Positions 54,610-63,374 of a stretch of DNA of 64,000 nucleotides are shown piece after piece (within the stretch, counting starts at the first letter, position 1; each line of letters begins with the position of its first letter). The stretch lies in NCBI GenBank assembly GCA_963786445.1, contig CAWAZU010000001.1, forward strand, positions 124,001-188,000, given 5' to 3'. Made by a program: the position numbers and the translations under genes. Under the pieces are notes generated by a model, which worked only from the letters and a program-made list of their open reading frames with translations, ran no database searches and had not been told where the DNA came from. This DNA comes from JAFKFJ01 sp963786445. Lineage in GTDB: Bacteria; Pseudomonadota; Alphaproteobacteria; Acetobacterales; Acetobacteraceae.

Positions 54610-55680
54610 ATGCAAATTCTGGTCCTCCCCGGCGACGGCATCGGGCCGGAGATCACCCGCGCGACGCTCGACGTGCTCCGCGCCGCTGGCGCCGCGCTGT
54701 CGCTCGGCCTCGACTTCGAGACGCGGGAGATCGGCCTTGCCAGCCTACACGCGCAGGGCAGCACGCTGCCCCCGGAGGTGGTCGCACGCATTGCCGAGGT
54801 TGACGGCGTGATCCTCGGGCCGGTCGACCACTACCGCTATCCGCCGCGCGAGCGGGGCGGCATCAATCCCTCGGGCGAATTGCGCGCGGCGTTCGAGCTT
54901 TATGCGAATATCCGTCCGTGCCGGTCGCGCGCCGGCCTCGGCATGCTGCGCCGGCCGATGGACCTCGTCATCGTGCGCGAGAACACCGAGGGCTTCTATT
55001 CCGACCGCAACATGCACGCGGGATGCGGCGAGTTCATGCCGGACGCCGACATGGCGCTCGCGGTGCGCAAGATTACCGCGCACGGCTCGGCGCGCATCGC
55101 CAGGGCGGGCTTCGATCTGGCGCGCGGACGGCGCCGGAAGGTGACGGCGGTGCACAAGGCCAACGTGATGAAGCTGTCCGACGGGCTGTTCCTCCGCGAA
55201 GTGCGCAAGGTGGGTGCGCAATACCCGGACGTCGAGTTGGAGGACGTCATCGTCGATGCCGCCGCGGCGCTGCTGGTGCGCACCCCCGACCGCTTCGACG
55301 TGATCGTCACCACCAACATGTTCGGCGACATATTATCGGACGAGGCTTCGGAGCTTTCGGGAAGCCTCGGTCTCGGCGCCTCGATCAACTACGGGGAGCG
55401 CATCTGCGTGGCGCAGGCCCAGCACGGCTCGGCGCCGGACATCGCGGGCAGCAACGTCGCCAACCCGACATCGCTGATCCTGTCGGCGGCCATGCTGCTC
55501 GACTGGCGCGGGCGTCGCGACAGCGCGCCGGCATTGGTCGCGGCAGCGCGGCGGATCGAGGGCGCCGTCGAGCGCGTTCTCGCCGACCCCGCGACGCGCA
55601 CGCGCGACATCGGCGGAACCTTGGGCACCGATGCGTTCGCCGATGCGGTGGCGTCGGCGCTAAGATCGGACGACGGGTGA
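54610..55680 (+). CDS. Isocitrate/isopropylmalate dehydrogenase family protein
   Basis: A 356-residue beta-decarboxylating dehydrogenase. Family motifs are ILVLPGDGIGPEITRATLDVLRAAG at the N terminus, LVIVRENTEGFYSDRN, VTAVHKANVMKLSDGLF with the catalytic Lys, and NMFGDILSDEASELSGSLGLGAS with metal-binding Asp residues. It oxidises and decarboxylates a 2-hydroxy acid such as tartrate, malate, isopropylmalate or homoisocitrate. Substrate-loop residues differ from LeuB, and the catabolic context makes leucine synthesis unlikely. It is the first gene of the rightward operon. Confidence 0.9.
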   Translation: MQILVLPGDGIGPEITRATLDVLRAAGAALSLGLDFETREIGLASLHAQGSTLPPEVVARIAEVDGVILGPVDHYRYPPRERGGINPSGELRAAFELYANIRPCRSRAGLGMLRRPMDLVIVRENTEGFYSDRNMHAGCGEFMPDADMALAVRKITAHGSARIARAGFDLARGRRRKVTAVHKANVMKLSDGLFLREVRKVGAQYPDVELEDVIVDAAAALLVRTPDRFDVIVTTNMFGDILSDEASELSGSLGLGASINYGERICVAQAQHGSAPDIAGSNVANPTSLILSAAMLLDWRGRRDSAPALVAAARRIEGAVERVLADPATRTRDIGGTLGTDAFADAVASALRSDDG

Positions 55681-55703
55681 GGTTGCGGAACAGGAGGACA
55701 GCA

Positions 55704-56615
55704 ATGTTGCCGCGGGAACGCCTCGACTATTCGGCGATCGTCGATCGCCCGAAGCTCGTGCTCCCCGGTGGAGCGCGCGTCGTCGTCTGGACGATCGTCA
55801 ATCTTGAAGTGTGGGACATTGCCCGGCCGATGGCGCGCCACGTGCTGTCGCCGCCGAGCGGCCAGTCGCTGCTGCCCGATCTGCCCAACTGGAGCTGGCA
55901 CGAATACGGGATGCGCGTGGGCGTCTGGCGCTTCTTCAAGCTGTTCGAGCGCCTGGGCATCAGGCCCACTCTGTCGATCAACGCCAGGGTCTGCATCGAT
56001 TACGAGCGCGTCGCGGCGCAGGCGCGCGCCGCCGGCTGGGAATTCATGGGGCACGGCTACGAGCAGATGCCGATCCATACAGTGGAGGACCAGCGCGCGA
56101 TGATCCATCAGTCGCTCGACATCCTCGAACGCTTCGCCGGCAGGCGCCCTGTCGGCTGGCTCGGCCCCGGCCTGACCGAGACCTACGAGACGCCCGATCT
56201 GCTGGCCGAGGCCGGTATCCGGTATGTCGGTGACTGGGTGCACGACGACGAGCCCACCGAGATCCGCACCGCCCACGGCCCGCTGGTGACGCTGCCGTAC
56301 ACCGTCGAGCTGAACGACATTCCCACGATGGTGCTGCAGCACCACGAATCGCCCTATTGGCTGCGGAAATGCCGAGACATGTTCGATCGCTATTATATCG
56401 AGGGCGCCGAGCGGCCGAAGGTCATGGCGATCGCCATCCACCCGTACATCTCCGGCCAGCCGCATCGCATCCGCTACCTCGAAGAGGTATACGACTATGT
56501 CAACCGCCATTCCGATGTGCTGCACTGGAACGGCGCGGAAATCCTGGAATGGTACAGGCCCGCTTCCTCTCGCGCCGGGTCCACTCCGCGCCAACGCCGG
56601 CGGGGCGGCAAATGA
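55704..56615 (+). CDS. Polysaccharide deacetylase / allantoinase-like protein 1
   Basis: A 303-residue NodB-fold protein like the PuuE-type allantoinase and peptidoglycan-deacetylase-like group. It contains VVVWTIVNLEVWD, WSWHEYGMRVGVWRFFKLFERLGIRPTLSINARVC, WEFMGHGYEQMPI (GHG with a metal His), GWLGPGLTETYETPDLLAEAGIRYVGDW and AIHPYISGQPHR. Members of this branch can hydrolyse small cyclic ureides rather than chitin. AGGAGG lies before the ATG. The stop overlaps the start of the paralogue downstream (ATGA). Given hydantoinase and amidase neighbours, hydrolysis of a small cyclic or acylated nitrogen compound is plausible. Confidence 0.87.
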   Translation: MLPRERLDYSAIVDRPKLVLPGGARVVVWTIVNLEVWDIARPMARHVLSPPSGQSLLPDLPNWSWHEYGMRVGVWRFFKLFERLGIRPTLSINARVCIDYERVAAQARAAGWEFMGHGYEQMPIHTVEDQRAMIHQSLDILERFAGRRPVGWLGPGLTETYETPDLLAEAGIRYVGDWVHDDEPTEIRTAHGPLVTLPYTVELNDIPTMVLQHHESPYWLRKCRDMFDRYYIEGAERPKVMAIAIHPYISGQPHRIRYLEEVYDYVNRHSDVLHWNGAEILEWYRPASSRAGSTPRQRRRGGK

Positions 56616-57508
56616 AACTTCCGACGCATGGCCGCTACGAATACAGCGCCCTTCCCGCCCGGCCGGTCTACGAATGGCCGAACGGCACGCGCCTCGCCTT
56701 CGCCCTGTGCAACAATATCGAGCATTTCGCCTTCCGCGCCGGGATCGGCAGCGACACCACGGCGGCGAATGCGGCGCAGACGCAGCGCAACTTCGCCTGG
56801 CGCGACTACGGCAATCGCGTCGGCATCTGGCACTACTTCGACCTGCTGGACGAATTCGGGCTGCCCGGCTCGCACAACGTTAATTCCGCCGTGCTCGACG
56901 CCTGCCCGGAGATCGCGCGGCGGATCAACCAGCGCGGCGACGAGTATATCGGCCATGGCCGCACCAACGCCGAGCGCCAGGACGCGCTGTGGGAGGAGGA
57001 CGAGGCGCGGCTGATCGCCGAATCCACCGCGGCCGTCACCAGGCACGCGGGAAAGCCGCCGCGCGGCTGGATGGGCCCCTATTTCGCGCAGAGCGGCTGC
57101 ACCCTCGATCTTCTCAAGGAGGTAGGCTACGACTACGTGCTGGACTGGCCGGCCGACGATCAGCCGTTCTGGATGCGCACGCGCTCCGGGCCGATCCTCT
57201 CCGTTCCCTACTCGGTCGAGGTGAACGACAGCCCGGCGCTGGTGTACCGCCACCAGAGCGGGCGCGACTTCGAGCAGATGGTCGTCGACCACTTCGACGA
57301 GATGCTGAGGCGCTCGGCGAAGTATCCGCTTGTCTTCACCTTCTCGGTGCATCCCTTCATCATCGGCCAGGCCTTCCGCATGCAGGCGCTGCGGCGGGCG
57401 CTCGACCATGTGCTGCGCCAGCGCGACAAGTTGTGGATCACCGTGCCCGGCGAGATCGCCGCCTATTGCAAGGGTCTGCCTGCCGGCATCGTGCCCGGAT
57501 CCAGCTAG
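56612..57508 (+). CDS. Polysaccharide deacetylase / allantoinase-like protein 2
   Basis: A 298-residue paralogue of the preceding gene. It shows AFALCNNIEHFAFRAG, WRDYGNRVGIWHYFDLLDEFGLPGSHNVNSAVLD, DEYIGHGRTNAERQ, GWMGPYFAQSGCTLDLLKEVGYDYVLDWPADDQPFW and FTFSVHPFIIGQAFR. Translation is probably coupled through the ATGA overlap. Two non-identical copies side by side suggest either a heteromeric enzyme or two consecutive hydrolytic steps. Its end overlaps the convergent amidase gene by 4 bp. Confidence 0.87.
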   Translation: MKLPTHGRYEYSALPARPVYEWPNGTRLAFALCNNIEHFAFRAGIGSDTTAANAAQTQRNFAWRDYGNRVGIWHYFDLLDEFGLPGSHNVNSAVLDACPEIARRINQRGDEYIGHGRTNAERQDALWEEDEARLIAESTAAVTRHAGKPPRGWMGPYFAQSGCTLDLLKEVGYDYVLDWPADDQPFWMRTRSGPILSVPYSVEVNDSPALVYRHQSGRDFEQMVVDHFDEMLRRSAKYPLVFTFSVHPFIIGQAFRMQALRRALDHVLRQRDKLWITVPGEIAAYCKGLPAGIVPGSS

Positions 57509-58837
57509 CGCGGCGCCCGCAGCAGGCGCGCGACCGTCTGCGCCACCGCGAGCAGGCGGGCGTCGGCGTAGCGCGCGCCGATGAGCTGAATGCCCACCGG
57601 CATCCCGTGCGGCCCGGTCAGCCCGGGCAGGCTGATGCAGGGAACATGCAGCAGCGTCCACAGCCCGTTGAAGATCGAATCGCCCGTTGAGGCCAGCCCG
57701 ACAGGTGCCTCGCCCGGCGCGCTGGGCGTCATCATCGCATCGAACCCGCCCGCCACGGCGTCGAAGCGGGGCCGCAACGCGGCCGCCTGGTCCAGCGCCA
57801 CCCGCAGGGTCGCATTGCTGATGCGCTCCATGCTCTTGCGGATGCCTGGGGATATCTTGTCCGGCGCCGTGCGTTGCAGGTGGAGGAAACTGACGCGACC
57901 CAGAGCCCACATCACAGTCTGCCGGATTTCGTTCAGGGGCGCGAATTCCTCTCCGAGTTCGATATCCGTCACGACGGCGGCAGCCTCCGCCAGTCGCCGG
58001 CTCGCCTCGGCCAGCGCGGCCCGCGTCTCCGCCGTGCCCCGGTCCCAATAGGGAGTGCGACACAGGCCAATGCGCAGCCCTTCGGGCCAAGGCGAGTCCG
58101 GTATCGGTTCGTCGCTGACGTCCAGCACACGGGCGACCAGGGCCGCATCCTCGACCGAGCGCGCGTACCACCCGACGGTGTCGAGCATCGCCGCATAAGG
58201 CTTCACCCCCTCGGTGCTGACGGTACCCGAATGTCGGCTTGAAACCGATCACGCCGCAGAACGAAGCCGGCCGGATCATCGAGCCGCCGGTTTGGGTTCC
58301 CAGCGCGAGAGGAACCATACCGTCGGCGACTGCCGCCGCCGAGCCGGTGGAGGAGCCTCCCGGCGTTCGCGACAGGTCGTGGGGATTGCCGGTGGGCGCG
58401 ACCCGCCCGCCCCAGGCGGCGAATTCCACCGTTTCCGTCTTGCCCAGAATGATCGCTCCGGCCGCGCGCAACAGGGCGACGACAGCGGCGTCGGCATGCG
58501 CGCGATGACCGAGATAGATTTCCGAGTTGCACTCCGTCCTGAGGCCCGCGGCGGCGATGATGTCCTTGAGTCCGATCGGAACGCCATGCAGCGGGCCGAG
58601 CGGATGCGCCTTGCCGTGCCGCTGCCTGTCGGCCTCGCGCGCGGCCCGCAGCGCGCCGTCGGCATCGACCTGGGCCCAGGCGCGCACCTCGAACTCGCGC
58701 TGGGCGATCCTCTCCAAACAGGCCCGCACCAGCGCCTCGCTCTCGATCTCGCCCGCCGCGATGCGCGCCGCCGCCTCAGTGGCGCTCAATGCGCAGAGCG
58801 CCTCGGCCGGTCGGGTTGACTGCGCGCCCGCGGACAT
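57505..58837 (-). pseudogene. Amidase signature family enzyme, frameshifted
   Basis: From ATG 58837 the frame contains LGPLHGVPIGLKDIIAAAGL (catalytic Lys), PTGNPHDLSRTPGGSSTGSAAAVADGM (cis-Ser and nucleophile Ser) and PLALGTQTGGSMIRPASFCGVIGFKPTFG. An extra T at about 58228 (GGGTACCG for GGGACCG) shifts it. The continuation EGVKPYAAMLDTVGWYARSVEDAALV runs to 57505 in the next phase. Combined length is about 443 residues, normal for this family. All catalytic residues precede the shift, but the C-terminal half of the fold would be lost. It follows gntR by 14 bp in the same transcript. The substrate would be a linear amide. Confidence 0.87.
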
Positions 58838-58851
58838 GGCGATGCTGCAGG

Positions 58852-59592
58852 CTAGAGGACAGGTTCGATCATCTGCATACGCAAGCTTTGCGCCGTGCGG
58901 ATATGCGCCCTCGCCTCTCTTTCCGCCGTGGCGGGATCGCCCTTTTCGATCGCGTCGAGGATGGCGCGGTGCTCGATATCGGCGGTTTCGGGCCGCCCGA
59001 GGATGGAGAAGGTGGTGCCGCGAAGAAGTGCGAGCGCCTCATTGAGATCGTTGAGAGATCGAACCATGTAGCGGTTATGCGCGGCGTCGCGGATGGCGCC
59101 GTGGAAGGTGCGGTTGATCGAGGCGAGCTGCTGCGGATCCTTGGTGTTGCGGAACTGCTTGAGAAGATGGCGCATGTAGCTCACCTCGGTGGATGTCGCA
59201 TATTGCGCAGCCAGGCGCGCCGCGGCACCTTCCAGCAACTCGCGCATAGCGTAGAGTTCGAGCACCTGGGTACGGCTCAGCTCGACGATGCCGAGCCCTC
59301 GACCGGAGCCGAAATCCAACAACCCGCGCGCCTGCAGGCGGCGCAACGCCTCGCGGACCGGGGTGCGGCTGACGCCCAGCGACTTGGCGACCTCATCCTC
59401 GCGGATGCGGTCCCCCTGCTGGAACCGCCCATCCCTCATCGCCTGGCGCAGATGCTGGTAGACGTACTCTGCGCGGGACGTGTTGTGAAAGGAATCGTTG
59501 GTTTCGTCCTGTTCCTTGATCCCGACCGGCCGCAAGCGGCGTGGCCCTCTTTTCCGCAAGCGGGTAACCCCGTTATTGCGTGGGACTGACAT
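58852..59592 (-). CDS. GntR-family regulator (FadR/FCD subfamily)
   Basis: A 246-residue repressor-type regulator. The winged helix includes EYVYQHLRQAMRDGRFQQGDRIREDEVAKSLGVSRTPVREALRRLQARGLL. The C-terminal FCD helical domain shows ELYAMRELLEGAAARLAAQYA, INRTFHGAIRDAAHNRYM and DIEHRAILDAIEKGDPATAEREARAHI, with conserved His and Asp that bind metal or carboxylate ligands. I start at ATG 59592, with some doubt since a basic 40-residue leader precedes the domain. A GTATAC palindrome 62 bp upstream suggests autoregulation. It likely controls the whole 39-59 kb cluster in response to a carboxylate intermediate. Confidence 0.9.
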   Translation of the reverse strand: MSVPRNNGVTRLRKRGPRRLRPVGIKEQDETNDSFHNTSRAEYVYQHLRQAMRDGRFQQGDRIREDEVAKSLGVSRTPVREALRRLQARGLLDFGSGRGLGIVELSRTQVLELYAMRELLEGAAARLAAQYATSTEVSYMRHLLKQFRNTKDPQQLASINRTFHGAIRDAAHNRYMVRSLNDLNEALALLRGTTFSILGRPETADIEHRAILDAIEKGDPATAEREARAHIRTAQSLRMQMIEPVL

Positions 59593-59650
59593 CACGTGCG
59601 CTCCAACGTCACCCTGGCGCGGCACCGCTCGCGCGGTCATTCGGGACACA

Positions 59651-59662
59651 GCCGTATACACA
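59651..59662. promoter_or_regulatory. Candidate GntR operator upstream of gntR
   Basis: GCCGTATACACA contains the hexamer palindrome GTATAC (59654-59659), the same core as in the divergent control region at 54458. It lies 62 bp before the gntR start codon, suitable for autorepression. Confidence 0.45.
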
Positions 59663-59828
59663 GTTCAAAAGGCAAACGCCAGCAAGTCCGCCCCTCGCCC
59701 TGAGCAATGCGGCCACCTCTCAGCGCCGCTCGAGATTGGCTTGACGCTACTCGCCGCGCGGAGCGCATCTGATCCTGAAGGCCCGGACTTGCGATCGGCT
59801 GCCGGTGTCACGCTGCCGTTTGGACGGG

Positions 59829-60206
59829 TCATCCGCAAAGTAGGTGACGCTTGCGATGGGGCTGCCGGTGTGGCGTTGAGTGCCCGCCATGGCACAGAAA
59901 AGCATCCGGCCGTCCCGCCCGGCCATGATCGTTCAGCGTGGCGACATCCGCCTGATCGCGGGAAATGCGGTCCAGCGCCTCGCCCAGCACCACATCGAAC
60001 CGGCCGCGTTGCGCGTCCTGCAACAGCGACTGGATGCCGGGCCGCAGGATCATGCTGGCACCCGAGATGGCGGCGTCATGATAGGTTCCCACAATCTTCC
60101 ATCGCTCGCGCCCGGCATGTTCCCGGCAAAGGCGGAACTGGTCCTCGATCGAGCTTTCGCTCTGATTGTCGGACGAATAGCGGGCATAGAGCGCGACGCG
60201 GGGCAT
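59829..60206 (-). pseudogene. Serine recombinase (resolvase), N-terminal fragment
   Basis: The first 80 residues form a resolvase catalytic domain: MPRVALYARYSSDNQSESS with the catalytic Ser, GTYHDAAISGASM, and FDVVLGEALDRISRDQADVATL. After that the sequence leaves the family (about 59945) and ends at 59829; the large-recombinase C terminus is missing. It belongs to the large serine recombinase type found in alphaproteobacterial mobile DNA and is non-functional. Confidence 0.82.
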
Positions 60207-60224
60207 GGGCGGTCTCCGTTCTGT

Positions 60225-60407
60225 CTAATCCTTGTCGGCCCCGTCGGCGCTGAGCGCCGCGAACTGTTCCCGTGCGATCCTTCGTCCGATCAGCCGTGCG
60301 ATGGTCAGCACCACTTGATCCAACTGCCGCTGTGTCTCGTCATCCTGCCCGTCCGGGCCTCGATTATCATTGGCCGGTTTGATGTCGTCCGGCTCTGGTT
60401 CCGGCGC
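60225..60407 (-). pseudogene. Small recombinase-associated protein, N-terminus cut by IS21 fragment
   Basis: About 60 residues ending DQVVLTIARLIGRRIAREQFAALSADGADKD, 18 bp upstream of the recombinase start. Small proteins with an ANDN motif and an LTIARLIGR-like helix are often encoded just before large serine recombinases in alphaproteobacteria. No start codon remains; the frame runs into an IS21 fragment at about 60408. Function is unknown. Confidence 0.55.
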
Positions 60408-60860
60408 GAGGCGGCGCGTCGTTTTGGCATTGACGCCCGGACGGTGGCGAAGATGGTGTCGTTCTCGGTGCCACCGGGTTACCGGCGCAGCCGACCGGCG
60501 GTGCGTCCGAAGCTGGACCCCTTCGTGGGGATGATTGACCGGATTCTGGAAGAGGATAAGGGCCGGCCGGCGAAGCAGCGTCACACGTCGAAGCGGATTT
60601 TCCAGCGTCTGCGCGACGAGCATGACTATGGCGGCGGTCTGACCATCGCGAAGGATTACGTGCTGGCGCAGCGTCAGCGTCAGCGTCAGCGCGAGGTATT
60701 CGTGCCGCTGCGGCACGATCCTGGACATGCGCAGGCGGACTTTGGCGAGACGCTGGCGGTGATCGGGGGGGTGGAGCGGAAGGTCCACTTCTTTGCGATG
60801 GACCTGCCGCACAGCGACGCCGGCTTTGTGCAGGCGTATCCGGCGTGTCAGCGGCGGCGA
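60408..60860 (+). pseudogene. IS21-family transposase IstA, internal fragment
   Basis: In frame from about 60408, RREAARRFGIDARTVAKMV is the IstA helix-turn-helix, followed by PGYRRSRPAVRPKLDPFVGMIDRILEED, RIFQRLRDEHDYGGG and PGHAQADFGE with the first catalytic Asp of the DDE site. It ends near SDAGFVQAYPAC (about 60850). Neither the true start, the rest of the catalytic core nor istB is present. A short in-frame hexamer repeat encodes QRQRQRQR near 60670. Downstream 60860-61075 carries an imperfect inverted repeat (TTGGTAGGCACC and GGCGCCTACCA). Confidence 0.82.
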
Positions 60861-61075
60861 GAATCCGCGCATAGACGGCGCGTCTTCGTTGCGCCATCGT
60901 GGATTATCGGGGGACAGCGGCTCGCACGCGCCGGACGTGTCCGGGAGGGGGCCGACGGGGAAGTGGTGGTGACTGCCAGCCGTCGATTTCGATGGTCAAC
61001 GATGGCTGCTTGGTAGGCACCTGTAAACGCTGGCCTTTGGCCACCGCCTTCGGCGGCTACGGCGTTGACAGGCGC

Positions 61076-61303
61076 CTACCAGGCAGCCGTGGATATCTGA
61101 TCGAATGACGGCAAGGAGTGGCTGGCGTGCGTGAGCAAATCTTGTGCCAAGTTTTTGGCCCGCGCCAGATTCACGCGGATTCTGACCGCCACTGACAGCT
61201 CTTCACGCAAATGTTCGGTGCCGTTTGAAAATGAGGGGAGTCTTGAGATGCGGGGATCATCTCCGGCTACATCATCGATGCCTAGCGTCTGAGTGTGAGA
61301 CAT
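61076..61303 (-). CDS. Small hypothetical protein (low support)
   Basis: An open frame of about 75 residues starting MSHTQTLGIDDVAGDDPRIS, 51 bp after the MocR-type gene on the same strand. Its middle part (EHLREELSVAVRIRVNLARAKNLAQDLL) looks like an amphipathic helix, so it may be real. It is not recognised, and its C terminus coincides with the inverted-repeat region at 61070, where it may be truncated. The composition is less GC-extreme than the neighbours. Confidence 0.3.
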   Translation of the reverse strand: MSHTQTLGIDDVAGDDPRISRLPSFSNGTEHLREELSVAVRIRVNLARAKNLAQDLLTHASHSLPSFDQISTAAW

Positions 61304-61354
61304 CGCGCGCATCGGTTGTGCGGAACAGGCAAACGTCGACGCCGATGCGCGGCC

Positions 61355-62460
61355 CTACATCGCAACGAAGCTTGACATCGGCCGACCGGCCAGCGTGTGG
61401 GCGAGAATTTCGAGACCTTGGCGTAGTTCGGTCCGCGAAGGCGCCGCACCGCCCAGGCTGATGCGAATAGCCTGGGGCATCGCACCCTGGCCGACAGCAA
61501 ACGCCTCGGCCGGGGTGACTGAGACTCCGCGCTGGCGCAGTTGCTGCGCCAAACCCTCGGCACGCCATGGATCCGGCAGCGTCAGCCAGACATGCAGCGA
61601 CGACGGCAGCGCCGAGAAGTCGGCGGCGGGCAGCGTGGCGCGCACGATCTCATGGCGCTGCACCATCTCCTTGCGCTGCCATGCGGCGAGGTGTTCGGCC
61701 GTTCCCTCCCTGATCCACAAGGCCCCGACCTCGGCGGAAATCTGCGGAACCATCCAACAGGTGGCGCCGAGGCCCGAGGTGAGCTCGGCGAGCTTGCCAG
61801 ACGGTGCGGCCAGGAAGCCGAGGCGCAGCCCCGGAGAGATGATTTTCGAGAGGCTGGTGAAGTAGAAGCTGCGCTCTGGCGCGTACCGTGCCAGCGCCCC
61901 AGGCGGCTTTTCCAGAAATCCGCCATAGGTGTCGTTCTCGATTACTGCGAGATCGTATGCCTCGGCAATAGCCGCGATCTCCTTCCGCCGTCCTTCAGCC
62001 ATGACGGAGAGGGTCGGGCTGTGATGGTTGGGGATGCAGAACAGCGCCCTGACCTTGGCATTGCGGCAGGCCTGTTCCAGCCCGGCTGGGACAATCCCGC
62101 CTTCGTCGATCGCGATGCCGTGCAGATTGAGACGGTAATGCGAGCACAGCAGCTTGATGCCCGGATCCGTGAGTTCCTCGGAGAGGACGACATCGCCGGG
62201 ACTGGTCACGGCGGCCAGGACGATCGAAGCGGCATGTTGCGCACCGGCAGTCAGAATCACGTTGTCGGCGTGGACGGGCATGCCCCGCCGCTCGAGCCAC
62301 ATTGCCGCCGCCTGGCGGTGATCCTCCCGGCCGACCCACGGGCGGTGATAGCCCTGTAGCGATACCAGCTGCTCGCCGGTTGAGATCGTGGCCAGCGCAT
62401 CCGCGAGCGCCTGCGCATGAACGGCATCGATGACCGGGCAGTTGAACCCGTCTGCACAGC
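61355..62460 (-). pseudogene. MocR-type PLP aminotransferase domain, N-terminal HTH lost
   Basis: The frame covers about 365 residues of a fold-type I aminotransferase as in MocR/PdxR regulators: YHRPWVGREDHRQAAAMWLERRG, VILTAGAQHAASIVLAAVTSPGDVVLSEELTDPG, FCIPNHHSPTLSVMAEGRR and SFYFTSLSKIISPGLRLGFL with the PLP Lys. It stays open up to about 62460, where an in-frame TAA and unrelated sequence follow shortly before an IS5-type element. The GntR-like DNA-binding domain and start codon are gone. ATG 62302 could start a shorter protein. Without its helix-turn-helix it cannot regulate transcription. Confidence 0.8.
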
Positions 62461-62493
62461 GTATAGTTTAGACCCTTCGCGGATCGCAGAATT

Positions 62494-63361
62494 TAGGCCG
62501 CGTGGACAAACCGCGCCAGGAAGGGGGTTCCCCCGACGCGGGCGGGCGTGATTCGTGGCTGACCTCTGTCATGGAGGTCGGCTGTGGTTCGCGGGTTGAT
62601 GACGGACGAAGAATGGGCGCTGTTCGCGCCGTTCGTTGTGACACGCTCGCGGCAGGGCGGCCGGCCGCCGGCTGACCATCGGCGGGTGCTGGATGCGATC
62701 TTCTGGATCGCGCGCACCGGCGCGCCGTGGCGCGACCTGCCGAGCGAACTGGGCCACTGGAACTCAGTGTGGCGGCAATTCCGCCGCTGGACCACGAGCG
62801 GACTGTGGGACGTGCTGCTGCAAGCCCTGGCCGACAGCGGCGGCGACGCCGATGCGTTGCAGATGATCGACAGTACCGTGATCCGGGCACACCACTGTGC
62901 CGCCGGCATAAAAAGGGGATTCGCGGCCAGTCGCTCGGGCGCTCGCGCGGCGGCTTCTCGACCAAAATCCACCTGCGCACCAACGCCGAGGGTCTGCCCA
63001 TCGGCATCGTGCTGACGCCCGGCGAGTGCCACGACAGCACGGCCTATCCAGACCTCATGGCAGAACGCGACAGCGATCCCGGCATGCTGCTGGCCGATCG
63101 CGGCTATGACAGCGACGCCATCCGCCAGGATGCGCGCGATCGCGGCGCCGCACCGGAAATCCCCACCAAGCGCAACCGCATCGTCCAGTCCTCAGTCAAC
63201 CGCCGCGTCTATGCGCTGCGCAATCGCATCGAGCGGTGCTTCAATCGCCTCAAGAACAGCCGCCGCGTCGCCACCCGCTACGATCAGGACGACACCAGCT
63301 TCCTCGGCTTCGTCCTGCTCGCCGCCATCCGGCTCTGGTTCAGGTTTGTCCACGCGGCCTA
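62494..63361 (+). mobile_element. IS5-family (IS427-type) insertion sequence, complete
   Basis: An 868-bp unit bounded by perfect 19-bp inverted repeats, TAGGCCGCGTGGACAAACC at 62494-62512 and its complement at 63343-63361. The outermost TA on each side may be target duplication. It carries one transposase in two overlapping frames. It lies at the broken N terminus of the MocR-type gene, and about 30 bp of other sequence separate them. Confidence 0.88.
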
Positions 63362-63362
63362 G
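62584..63362 (+). CDS. IS5/IS427-type transposase, programmed -1 frameshift
   Basis: Frame 1 (62584-63015) encodes the DUF4096-type domain and first catalytic Asp: MTDEEWALFAPFV, RTGAPWRDLPSELGHWNSVWRQFRRW and MIDSTVIRAHHCA. Frame 2 continues in the -1 phase with GRSRGGFSTKIHLRTNAEGLPI, LLADRGYDSDAIR and RNRIERCFNRLKNSRRVATRYD to the stop at 63362. The switch point is ATAAAAAGGGG (62908-62918), where AAA can slip back one base, as known for this IS group. The stop codon lies on the last bases of the right inverted repeat. The element appears intact. Confidence 0.9.
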
Positions 63363-63374
63363 GGAAATTCACAC

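Noticed and set aside
60661..60690. Tandem CGTCAG hexamers as a regulatory or CRISPR-like repeat
   Set aside because: Only about three to four units inside the IstA coding fragment, encoding Gln-Arg repeats; replication slippage is sufficient.
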